From contig NC_092573.1 in NCBI RefSeq assembly GCF_037975245.1, forward strand, positions 21,793,265-21,857,264: DNA of 64,000 nt, written 5' to 3'. Under the pieces are notes generated by a model. That model was not told the DNA's origin, did not search any database, and worked only from the letters and a program-made list of their open reading frames with translations. Source of the DNA: Apostichopus japonicus (Eukaryota > Echinodermata > Holothuroidea > Aspidochirotida > Stichopodidae). The position numbers and the translations under genes were made by a program. Below, in pieces: positions 1 to 11,200 of the stretch (positions are counted from its first letter, which is position 1; every line of letters begins with the position of its first letter).

Positions 1-452
1 CCGGTCACTTGGTTACGAGACAAAATGCATTATAATGACCAGTTAAGCCACAAGTACGACGTTTAAAGGTTACCATACAAGAGGTAGATGAAGAATTCAT
101 GTGATATATTATAACAATGAAAGGATTTTCTGGTGGCTATAATGTTGATTGCTGAACAACATTGCTGAAAATTTTCTGGATCCTTACTGTGAAAACCACA
201 TCCTCATTGCATTTTGTATTGCGAAGATGTGAATTTTTAACAATTACTGATATTTGTAAATGCATCTGGCAACAAATGAGTGGATGATGTCATTAGGGCA
301 CTTCGGCTGAAAATGTTTTGGTTTTCTTTATAATTTCTCAATCATTTATTCACAACAAAAAAGAATATTTCTACAGAAAGAAAACAGATACACTTTGATG
401 AAATTCTAAGTACAGAGAATTTTGACAGCTTTGCAAACATTCCAAATGTATC
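1..452. other. Intergenic, no feature seen
   Basis: AT-rich sequence before the first transposon. I see no coding exon, RNA gene or clear repeat here. The last 8 bases (445-452, AATGTATC) are the left target-site duplication of the next element. Confidence 0.5.
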
Positions 453-2495
453 CACTGGCGGATCCAGGGCCTTTGTTTGGGAGGGGCCAAAGTGGCATTA
501 GAGTGATATGGGGGAGGGGTCTAAGGGGACGGGTTCCCCCTCCCCTTTTGAAAATTTTCTATTGCTGAATGCCCTCAGACAGGCGCGGCGGAACGGAAAA
601 ATTATTAGGGGGGGGGGGGCTAATGTGTGGAGACTATCAAAGCGGAGCGCCACCATCGGTTGGCGCGGAGCGTAGAAGAAATTTTTGTTTTTTTTCAAAC
701 CCCCAGATGGCCGGAAACGGCCTTTCCCGAGTGTTTTATGCTGAGAATACCTAGCCCTAAAATATGGGTCTCAAGCCTGCAATTTCTCAGATTGCACGTA
801 AAAGTCTATATAAACATTGTAATTTGTATATTCGATAGTGAGTAGCTCTTACTCGTAGTGTACTCGTAAAGACGTTTTTGAGTGTAGTAAGGGCAGTGGG
901 ACGCTTTCGACACTATCTAAGCGGAGCGCCACCACAGGTTGGCGCGGAGCATACAGTAAATTTTTGAGTAAAGATACTCCCTAGATTGCAGGAAATGACC
1001 CTTTCCAGGCCTTGCTAATTTGCAGATGAACGGAGAATAAATAGGTGTCGTCGCCATTTTGTCGGAAAATTACACCAACAGAATATGACAAATGTCAATA
1101 GATGAGAGCGCAATAAAATAGTCAACAATCGCGAATAAATAAAAAGTAGTGAAAAGCTGAAAAGGGCGCCAGCAGTCCATTTGAGTCCGTCAGGGGGGGG
1201 CATCCGCCCCCTGTCTGTATATATGGACGCTCCGCCACTAAGTAAGGGTATGTTGGAGAACTGGCTGAAATGAGGCAAGTCATTGGCCTAAGACGAAGTT
1301 GTGTTACGCTTACCGGTACTCACACTCACTGCTTCCACTTTTTACGGGGCGTGAAGACGCGGTTGGGGTGACAATGTGGTCTATAGCCAGGGGACGGGCC
1401 GAGGGTTCCCCAGCAATTACTAAAATTATTACACCTATATAGTATACGTGTGCATCGGACAGATCGACAAGTATGCATTGAAAAATGGGCTGTTGCACGT
1501 TTCGGAACCTTGGTAAATATTGGGGGGGGGGGCTTGTCATGCATTTGCCCCCTCAACTTTTTCATTGGGAGGCTGAGCCCCCCCCCCAAGCCCCACTGCC
1601 CTCAGATGCAATTTGGTGCGACAAAAGTGTACAATGGTGATGTTAATTTACTTCTTAAAAAAATGTTTCCCAGGTGTAATTTTCTAAAATATTTATAAAA
1701 CAAAGTTGGGATCATCTTTCTCAAAAAATTTTATTTCTCATAGGTTATAAATTTCTTACAACCAGCCTGTAACTGCAAAATGGTGTTATACTGTAAATCC
1801 TCATGCTCATGGTCCATGCCACGAATCGCCGTCCTGGGGGAGGGGTTTGAAATTTTTGGAATCCCGGTGATGCCTTCATGTAAAATGGTGGCACTTAGAA
1901 AGGCTTTTGTCACCCAAAATTTTCTGAGAAATATGCATTTTTGTGTGTGAAAATGGTGGCACTTAGAAAGGCTTTTGTCACCCAAAATTTTCTGAGAAAT
2001 ATGCATTTTTGTGTGTGAAAAATCAATAAATTGAATAGTAGGTGATAATTCATTCTTTCCCGTGGCATGAAAATGTTCGCTGCTCGCCCCAATGAAAAGA
2101 GTTATAGGCTAATTTGAAGTTCAAATGATGCTGTTAAGGAGGTTTTATACTCTATTATGCTAAATGCTAAAGATATGATGGTTGCTAAGTCAAAATTTGA
2201 TGCAAATTTTTTATGTATACTTGACAATACAATGCGGTTTTTCGGACGCTTGTGCGGGTCAGCGGGTTTGGGTGTTAGAATGCGGGTCTAATTCCCGCGA
2301 ATTGCGGATCAGTTTGGAGCTCTGCATTTAATTTTAAACCAGAAAACGAAAAGGTTTAGACTAGTCTACCACTGCTATTCCTCTCGATTTTTTTAATTTC
2401 CAATCATATGATTTAGCGGATGTCCGGAAACACTTTTTGGCTCACCTTTGGGGGGCCATGGCCCCCCTTGCCCCCCCCCCTTGGATCCGCCAGTG
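453..2495. mobile_element. hAT-like non-autonomous DNA transposon, 2.04 kb
   Basis: The ends are a 14-bp terminal inverted repeat, CACTGGCGGATCCA on the left and its complement on the right, each followed inward by a G/C run. The flanks carry a perfect 8-bp direct duplication AATGTATC (445-452 and 2496-2503), the size made by hAT-type transposases. No transposase reading frame is visible, so it must be mobilised in trans. The interior holds two diverged copies of one body sequence (about 640-745 and 915-1030) containing a short hairpin of the type GCGCCACC...GGTTGGCGC, and internal poly-G/poly-C tracts near 1190-1210, 1523 and 1580, so it may be a nested or dimeric insertion. Superfamily is inferred from duplication length and TIR style only. 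Confidence 0.8.
1882..2018. repeat. 68-bp tandem duplication inside the hAT-like element
   Basis: Two nearly identical 68-bp units begin with AAAATGGTGGCACTTAGAAA at 1882 and again at 1950. The short minus-strand reading frames over it simply repeat the same peptide and are not genes. Confidence 0.85.
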
Positions 2496-2745
2496 AATGT
2501 ATCAGGTTTCCAGTACAAATCAAGTACAATATTACAACAGCCTAAGTAAAGCTTCCAAAGAGGATTGTCCAGATGTCATCACAGACCCCTATATACTGTG
2601 ATCCAACTTCTTGGAGTAGTTAGAGGTTTAGCCAGTCAAAATAGGTTAGCTTCAATCAACCATATCTCTAGTTATGGTAATGAATTCGAAATGGGTTTTT
2701 CAACTAGCAGTGTGGAATATTTTTCTCTTCAATTTAAGTTTCACC

Positions 2746-3013
2746 CAGGCGCGTAGCCAGGAATTTGCCAAGGGAGGGGCGGAACTGTAGGCAAATTATC
2801 AGAGCCGTAGATACGGCATTGTAAACTATCTAAACGTAGCGTAAATTTTGGCTGAAAATGCCTCCCAGATCGCTGGAAATGGCACTTCCCGGGCCTTGTA
2901 AGTTGCATCTTCTCTTTTGAAATTATTAGCGATATCATAGAAACATTAAAAAAATTGATCAAGGGGAGGGCTGCTTCCCCCTTCGCCCCCCCCCCCCCTT
3001 GGCTACGCGCCTG
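2746..3013. mobile_element. 268-bp hAT-like MITE
   Basis: Terminal inverted repeat CAGGCGCGTAGCCA (14 bp), with a perfect 8-bp target duplication GTTTCACC at 2738-2745 and 3014-3021. A poly-C run lies just inside the right end. Its core (about 2825-2915) resembles the body copies in the 453-2495 element: an ACTATCTAAxCGxAGCG-like block, then CTCCC..GAT..C.GGAAATG, then a C-rich block ending in GGGCCTTG. The two elements therefore look like members of one family with different ends. Confidence 0.85.
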
Positions 3014-3123
3014 GTTTCACCTTGTTTGTCACCACAAATCCACAATATCCCTTTCAGTTGTGTGGTAGCTTGTATTTGTGACTTGGTAACATTTTCAGGG
3101 TTTACCCGACATGGCATGCATGT

Positions 3124-4290
3124 GGGCCAGGTCGATAACGCGGAAACGCGGAAACCGCGGAAACCGCGGAAATCGAGAAACCGGGTTCAATATCAACGGT
3201 TTCCGCGGTTTCCGCGTTATCGACCTTGCTATATAGCAAGGTCGAAAACGCGGAAACCGCGGAAACGAGAGGAATTTGTCAAGGGAGGGTGACAAAGTCT
3301 TTTTTTTGGGCGCATTTCAGCCTATATTCGCCAAAAAGGGGTGCGGGTTTAAAGCTACTTCAGTAAATGTAGGTCGAAAACGCGGAAATCGTACTTTTAC
3401 AATGGACGAGTTAGATTATTTTGTCAAGGGAGGATAAAGACGTTTTTTGAGCGCATTTCAGCCAATATGCGCCAGGAGGGGTGGGAAAGGGCTAAGGTTT
3501 TTTTTTAATACTAAATGCAGGTCGCAAACGCGGAAATGTTTTTGTACACAATGAATGGCGAAACTAGAGGATTTGTCAAGGCGGATGGTGAAGAGTTTTC
3601 GGCGCATTTCAGTCAATATGCGCCAGGAAGGTGATGGAGTTGTAGGCTTTTTCCCTAAATGCAGGTCGAAAACACGGAAATGTTTTTAACAAAGGCGGAA
3701 CTAGAGGAGTTTGCCAAGGGAGGGAAATGAAGTGTTTTTGGCCGGCGCATTTCAGCCAATATGCGCCAGCAAAGGTGTGGGGATGTGGTTTGAGGCTTTT
3801 ACACTAAATACAGGTCGAAAACGCGGAAATGTTTTTAACAAAGGCGGAACTAGGGGAGTTTGTCAAGGGAGGGTGAAAAAGTGTTTTGGCGCATATCAGC
3901 TGTAATGCGCCAAGAAGGGGTGGGGTAAAATAATTTATTTTACTAAAAGCCGGTCGAAAACGCGGAATTGTTTTTTACAATGGCGAAACAAGAGAAACTA
4001 GGCACGGTGAAGATGTTTTCTGAGCGTATTTCAGCCAATATGCGCCACGAGGGGGTGCGGGAGGGGTGTAGCCTTTTTTAATACTAAATGCAGGTCGAAA
4101 ACGCGGAAATGTTTTTAACAAAGGGTGAACTAGGGGAGTTCGCTAAGGGAGGGAAATGAAGTGTTTAGGCCGGCGCATGTCAGCCAATATGCGCCAGCAA
4201 AGGTCTGGGGAGGTGGGTTGAGGCTGTTACACTAAATACAGGTCGAAAACGCGGAAATGTTTTTTTAACAATGGTGAAACTAAAGGGTTT
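3124..4290 (+). repeat. Left inverted arm of the foldback element
   Basis: GGTCGAAAACGCGG-type words recur at about 3130, 3240, 3372, 3520, 3663, 3812, 3952, 4092 and 4241, a spacing settling at 140-149 bp. Between them lie a conserved TTTGTCAAGGGAGGG block and a CGCATTTCAGCCAATATGCGCC block. The outermost 120 bp is itself partly palindromic around TTGCTATATAGCAA near 3228-3241. Confidence 0.85.
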
Positions 4291-4564
4291 TGTGGTGGTT
4301 ATTCCAGACATTAATCAAAGAAAATGTGACGTAGGCTATTAATATCAGAGCTTAAGTATTTCGCCATGGCATAAGTCTCAGCATACCGGTTCTTAAGCTA
4401 ATAATTGAGTAGAGCTTGATATAAGTACTTCATACCCGACGAATCTAAGTGTTTTCTACATAACGATATCTCAAATAACAAACTTAAAAGAAAGAGAGTA
4501 AACACAAACGGAGGTACAATGGAAATTTTCTGATATAAACACGTATAGAACTAAAACATTAAGC

Positions 4565-5240
4565 TTTTTCAAGGTCCCGTAACACTCATTAAAGAAGTAA
4601 TGATTTAGTGGTAATTTAAATCGGTCAAGCACTCTTTGGACTGGGCAAGACGCATTATGGTACTCTTCTACAATGTCATTAGAGTTCATGTTACCCAATG
4701 GTTTGGTGATCCAAGGCGTGCTGCATGGATTAGGGCCCAGAGCGTGTTCGTGGTCCCGTTACACTCATTAAAGAAGTAATGATTTAGTGGTCATTTTAAT
4801 TGGTCAAGCACTCTTTGGACCGGGCAAGACGCATTACGGTACCCTTCTACAATGTCTGTAGAGTTCATATGACTCATTGGTTGGGTGGTCCAAGGCGTGC
4901 TGGTCTTGATTAGGAGCCAAATGTTTTTCATTCGTTGTCCCGTTACACTAATTTAATAAGTGATTATTTAGTTGTCATTTTAATTGGTCAAGCACTCTTT
5001 GGACCGGGCAAGACGCATTATGGTATCCTTCTTCATTGTCTTAAGAATTCATATGACCCATTGGTTAGGTGGTCCAAGGCGTGCTAGTCTTGATTAGGGC
5101 CTAAAGTGATTTTTCGTCAGGTCCCGTTTCCGTTACATTAATTTAAGAACCGATGATGTAGTGGTCATTTTAGTTGGTCAAGAACTCTTTGGACCGGGCA
5201 AGATGCACTATGGTACCCATTTACATTGTCATTAGAGTTC
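4565..5240 (+). repeat. Four-copy tandem repeat of about 180-190 bp in the foldback loop
   Basis: The words GTCAAGCACTCTTTGGACCG and GGGCAAGACGCATTATGG recur four times; the GCATTA landmark falls at 4652, 4831, 5015 and 5205 (spacing 179, 184, 190). Units are diverged, so the array is not very recent. No reading frame is conserved across the units. Confidence 0.85.
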
Positions 5241-5985
5241 AAATGACCCAGATAAACCTCTTTTCCACGACCAAATGTTGAACATCTTGTAAGAATGCAT
5301 TCGTCTTGTCATAAGTGTTACGTCGGTACCATTGTCGAATAAGTAACTGAATAGGTAGCAGTTACTCATTCGCGAACGTCGAACGAGGAACGAGGAATTA
5401 GTCTCTAACTTCACACCGGTATTCCAATACTGGGGAAGATGGCACGGTTGCCAGTTTTATTGTAACGCAATCGGTCAAATAATTGTAAATGTGACTGTCT
5501 TACTTCTAATAGTTCGCAACTTCAAGTTCATACACTTCCTCCGAATCGTCCCCCAAAACATAGGTTTTATGTTTTCTTTTCCTAAACGATCAAAAGCTCC
5601 TTTGCCGTCCCCTAGCTGTGAAAATTCTCTAGTTCCGCCATTGTACATACGCACCTTTATATATACCGACGGGGTGGCCCCAGAGGGGGAGGGAGAAGCG
5701 GGGTAACAGTCCCCTTCCCCTCGTCGGGGAGGTCTAGCCCCCTGGTAGGGGAAATTATGATTTCGTCAGGGAGCAATGAAGAAAAAAATATATTATTGTG
5801 TATTTCTTATCATCATAATGATCATTCTATGATAAAGATAAATGTTGGAAAATCAGTCCCCGACAGGTATCAACCGCACCGACATACGGGCTTCAAACTT
5901 CTCTCATATACCAAAAAAAGACACCACAAATTACCGCGCGCTTCGGCAATATTAGATTTATATATACATAGATATGTATCTGTAT

Positions 5986-6060
5986 GTGTAAATATATCTA
6001 TATATATATATATATATATCTCTCTATATATATATATATACATATATATGTATGTGTAAG

Positions 6061-6111
<51 letters not shown>
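5986..6111. repeat. TA-rich microsatellite
   Basis: Near-pure (TA)n with a few CTC and CATA interruptions, inside the loop of the foldback element. Confidence 0.95.
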
Positions 6112-6115
<4 letters not shown>

Positions 6116-6234
6116 TTATTTTTTTATTAATATTACAACGTGCACACAATTGTTTCCGGGGACCTTAGCTCCCGTGTCGGAGAAATCCTGGAACCATCCC
6201 TGCATATCAAATGGACGTTAACAAACATTACTGA

Positions 6235-7352
6235 GTTTTCTGCCTGTATTTAGTGAAAAAAGCTTCAAACCCAAACCCTTCTTGGCGCATGTTGGCTGAA
6301 ATGCGACCAAAACATTTCTTTACATTCCTGCATGCATTTAGAGTATTTCCGTCATTGTTAAAAAAAAATTCGCGTTTTCGACATGCCTTTAGTGAAAAGA
6401 CTTCAACCTCACCCCTTTTTGGCGCCTATTTGCTAAAATGCGCCCAAAACACCTTTTCACCCTGTCTTAACAAAATCATCTAGTTGTGAAAAATGTTGTG
6501 AAAAAAAAAATTTCCGCGTTTTCGACCTACACTAACTGAAAAAAGTCTCATACCCCCACTCCATCCTTGCGCATATTGGCAAACACTTTTTCCGCGTTTT
6601 CGACCTGCATTAAGTGAAAAAGCCTCAACATCCTTCCTCACCCCCTTCCTGGCATTTTGGCTGAAATGCGCCAGCCAAAACCCTTCTTTTCCCTCCCTTA
6701 GCAAACTCCTCTAGTTCCGCCTTTGCTAAAAACATTTCAGCGTTTTCGACCTCCATTTAGTAAAAAAAACAGCCTACAACTCCTCACCTTCCTGGCGCAT
6801 ATTGACTGAAATGCGCCGAAAACTCTTAACCTTCCGCCTTGACAAATTCTCTAGTTTCGCCATTCTTTGTGTAAAAAAAACATTTCCGCGTTTTCGACCG
6901 GCATTTAGTGAAACAAAATCTTCTATCCCCACCCCTCCTGGCGCATACTGGCTGAAATGCGCTCAAAATTTTTCTCACCCTCTCTTGACAAAATCATCTA
7001 GTTTCGCCATTGTAAAAAAAAAAAACATTTCCGCGTTTTCGACCTACACTACCCTCCCTTGACAAAATAATCTAACTCATCCATTGTAAAGTACGATTTC
7101 CGCGTTTTCGACCTACATTTACTAGCTTTAAACCCGCACCCCTTTTTGGCGAATATAGGCTGAAATGCGCCCAAAATACTTCGTCACCCTCCCTTGACAA
7201 ATTCCTCTCGTTTCTGCGGTTTCCGCGTTTTCGACCTTACTATATAGCAAGGTCGATAACGCGGAAACCGCGGAAACCGTTGATATTGAACCCGGTTTTT
7301 CGATTTCCGCGGTTTCCGCGGTTTCCGCGTTTCCGCGTTATCGACCTGGCCC
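6235..7352 (-). repeat. Right inverted arm of the foldback element
   Basis: Complement of the left arm. CGCGTTTTCGACCT-type words occur at about 6376, 6516, 6593, 6740, 6888, 7031, 7099 and 7226, with CGCGTTATCGACCT at the tip. Two spacings are shortened (about 77 and 68 bp), so this arm has lost parts of units that the left arm keeps. Confidence 0.85.
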
Positions 7353-7360
7353 ATGCATGT

Positions 7361-8225
7361 GCTGTACTATTGACTTTTACATATGCAACGACAATCACAA
7401 TACGACAGCCTACCATACACACTGCAGCTGTTGATTCACTCGGAGGAAAATCCTCAAGATAAATCTAGGTGTGTCTATTCTCGTTAGATTCGCAAAATAT
7501 CCCATCTGTTGCCGCACTTTATGTCATTAAACTCGAATGTAGCCATTAAAACAAGTAACAATGATAACTACCTGTTTGAGTAAAGTTAGGCCTACGGTAT
7601 AGTAGTAGTAGCCTCCAAATTTACTGTTGCTAGGCTATGCGACCGTTAGCCACAGGCTAATTTGTCTTAGCCGAAGTTAGTAAAACCTTTGATGCCAGTT
7701 GTTTCCATGGAACCCCTATAAACTACAAAATGTTGAATGTTATCTATACAGTCGTTCATATTAAATAGTAAACATCAAGACACTTTAGGACTCTGATAAT
7801 TTTTTTATCAACCATCATAACAACATGAGGCCTAGCCTACGCTCATTTGCAGGCGAAATCTCTATAGCTAAGGCCTAGCCAAAGCAATAGCCCCACTCTA
7901 ACTGTAAGTAAGCTAACGAAGCATAACCAAAGTTTATACATATATTATGAGTGATGTTAAAATAACAAGATTATCAATTCATATGCCTAGAACCAGAGTA
8001 ATAATATGGTGAAGGTAAGGTCTAGCCTAGGCCCTTTTTCAACAATAATAGTGATTACTTGAAAGGCAAAACTTGCAATAGACAACAACAGGGTAGGCCC
8101 AGCTTATGACCAATGTTGGATATCAGCATTTTTGAGGTACAGTTAGCCTATTCTTTAGAACTTGTTTGTCTTGAAACCTTACTGTATAAAGCCTACATAT
8201 TTCAAAACAATTTTTGTCTCCTCAG
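7361..8225 (+). other. 5' flank of ARMC6, probable promoter and untranslated first exon
   Basis: No coding exon is visible. Several TAGGCCTA/GCCTAGCC-type words occur (near 7590, 7828, 7870, 8019 and 8090). Because the ATG exon of ARMC6 is preceded by a good splice acceptor, an untranslated first exon and the promoter should lie here, but I cannot place their borders. Confidence 0.45.
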
Positions 8226-8258
8226 AAATTCTGCTGTCATAAATATTAATTCATTAGG

Positions 8259-11200
8259 ATGGCAAAACGAATCTCTCAAGAAACATTTGATGCTGCTGTG
8301 GCAGAAAATATTGAAGAATTTGAGATGTCTCAAGAGGAAGCAGCAGAAGATGCAATCAAACAGTTTGAGTCTCAAGGTGTCGATCTCACCAACATAATTA
8401 CGTCCCAGTCTTCCGCCGACAGTGGTGATGGAAGCTCAAAGCCTGTTACGGAAAAGATCAAAGAGGCCTTGAAGATTTTGAGAGACCTGTCTGCTGCAGA
8501 AACTGCATTGACCGATGACGATAAACAGGACTTGTTAGAGACAATGCAAATCTTGAGCAAAGAATTTGTTGGTTTGTTTTCCTGCAGATCATATGCTGCT
8601 ACCAATGGAGGCTATGACATTCTCATCAATTTGGTTAGAATCCATCGAGATAATTTGACAGTTTTAAACCAGGTCTTAGTAACATTGGTCTCTTTCATTA
8701 ATGGACAACCTGATTTGCTGGATTCAAATGGTACAGCTGTGATTTGTTCCATTTTGTCTGCTGAAATAGAACACACAGAGCCAATTGTAGCAGCTGCACA
8801 GTTTGTACGTACATCTTGCATTAAGCATGAAATGAACAGACAAAAGTATGTGGAGGAAGGTGTGATCGGTCTCCTTATTGGACTCCTAGGAAAACATAAA
8901 AAAAATGGATCGCTGGTGAAGGAGACCTGTGCAACACTGAGAGGGCTGATTATCGATGATGATATTAGGGTACCATTTGGAAAAGGTCACGACCATGCCA
9001 AGGCAATTGTTGAGGAGGGTGCTTTGGAAGCGCTCTTTGGAGTTCTAGATGGTAAAATGTAACCTTTTTTTCCCCTTTTAATTGTTTAAGGTAGAAGATA
9101 ACAAGTCCTAGATTGTACATTGGCACTATTTCCTTTTTGCTTTTTATTCATTAACTGCAAGAGCTCAGTTCTGTAAGTTACATGTAGAATACAACCTGCA
9201 TAGAAGTAGGAGATTCAAGACCGAGGCAAAGTACAAGAGTAAGTCTCAAGACCGACAATATGGATACATGTGTGTCCTACTGTCCTGTACATCCAAAGTG
9301 TAATAAAGGGAATCATTTAATGTTCACATTTTGTGTAGCAGTTTTGAGATTTGTGAGTTTTGTTTCTCGTAACAAACAGAAGATGGTGTAGTTCTCTGCA
9401 TAGAAAAACTGCTATACAACTTAATAGCACCCATGTGAATTAATCGCTGAAATAACAGGTTTCTTACCCCTAGTAACGTTTGTTTTTGGCCACAGCCACT
9501 TCTTTTTCCACTTATTGTAAATGTATGTTACAAAGATATCTGTCATAATCATTTTAGGCATTGAAAACCCAAACCGTGTGCCGCGCTCTGAAAAAGTTAA
9601 CTTTCCATTGCTTGTAAGTGAAGTTTTCTGCTTGTCGCTACAAAATGCAGACAGTAATGAAACGTGATACCTTGTTATCTTTAGCTGGACCTGAGATGTC
9701 CAGCACTGTATCGTTTGTACACTGTGCTGTGGGTATTTACCGCAGCTGTATGTACTGACTGTACACTAGTGTCTAATTACCGAAGGTAGCAAGCTGTGTG
9801 CATATTTTCTGGGATCGGTGGTGGTGTCCAACACTTCTGTTACACCTCATTCGAAACTAGGTCAGATTACCTGCATTAGACGTTTCTTTTTGCGCGAGTC
9901 TTCACACCCTTTAATCAGCCATTTGTCACTTACATTGACCTTTCTCATTGATATTAATTACACACAGTTTCAGATTGTTCTGATCAATCCATTGTCGGTG
10001 GTGTCATGGCTACTCTGGGTTGCCTAGCAGTGCGGAATGAATTCTGTCAGAAGATTGTCGATCTTGGAGGATTAAAATATGTAAGCAGTGCCATGTCTGA
10101 GCACATGAGCAATCAGGTGAGTCTCTTTGCTAAATCCATTCTTCATATTTATGATAAATTGATTAGATAGATAGATAGAAACTTTATTGTTCATTTCAGA
10201 AAACAAAAAAATGGACATTATTTCCCGTCGACAGTTAACATAAAACAGAAGTAAGTACAAACAAAACCATACAATAAACAAGCTATTAGTGAACAACTAC
10301 GAGAATAAAACTAAATAAGCAGAACCAGAACAGTAACAGAAGCAGCACAGAGCTGCAAGTGACAGATCACACACTGTGACCAAATCGCTTTGCATGCGAG
10401 TTTAACAAGTGTATTGCCTCAGGTAAGAAAGAATTACACAACCTGGACGTTTTAGTATTGGGCACCTGTAATCGTATCCCGGATCTGTTGAACATGATCA
10501 GACTATGAAAAGGGTGTGTGTGATCTTCTTTTATATTATTTAGTTTCTCCATCAGACTCTCTTCATGGATGATTATGTGGCAGCTCCTGGTTTTATTTAC
10601 AGTAGTATGACTATTTTCTTGGGTTTTTATTGCGGGAGGGGGAGGAGAGGTAAGGCACCTTTATATAATTCCCATTGGGAAAAATGTGAACTTTGAACTG
10701 TGAACCTACCCATATAAGAATACTGTACGACTCTTGCATGTTTTTTAACCCCAGAGTGTTAATTGAAAACATTTCATCATCATATGAAACATCTTCTGTA
10801 AGTTCCATCATTTGAAAACATTTTGTCTCACAGTTGATGATGAAACAGATTATCTCAATGACAAAGGCTATTGCTGGTAACGATGACGTCAAAGTAGCCA
10901 TCGTGTCTGTTGGTGGTGTCCCCCTCATCCTGCAAGCAATTCAGACCCATATCAGAGTAGCCCAGGTAAGCTAATTCTGCTGGCAACTTGTTATAACTGA
11001 AAATGAGGAGAGATTATATCCAAGGGCGGCGGAAGCACTTTGAATCTGGGGGGGCACCAACGTCGAAGGGCACTTTGCAGAAATTCGATTGGACTGATAT
11101 TTAGTACCCTTTTAACTCTTATTGTATTATCTTATTTGCGTATACACATCACTCCATCAACGCAGCCCCCCCCCCCCCCAAGGAAACAATGCATACTAGC

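Larger units (their letters stand above)
3124..7352. mobile_element. Foldback (TU-like) transposon, 4.23 kb
   Basis: The element starts GGGCCAGGTCGATAACGCGG and ends with the exact complement. It is flanked by a perfect 8-bp direct repeat ATGCATGT (3116-3123 and 7353-7360). Each end is an inverted arm of about 1.1 kb (3124-4290 and 6235-7352) built of degenerate tandem units of roughly 130-150 bp, each carrying a GGTCGAAAACGCGGAAA-type word and a TTTCAGCCAATATGCGCCA-type word. The loop between the arms holds a separate four-copy repeat and a long TA microsatellite but no convincing protein gene. Long repeat-built arms around a variable loop with 8-bp duplications are the known hallmarks of sea urchin TU elements; assignment to that group is by architecture, not by sequence comparison. 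Confidence 0.88.
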
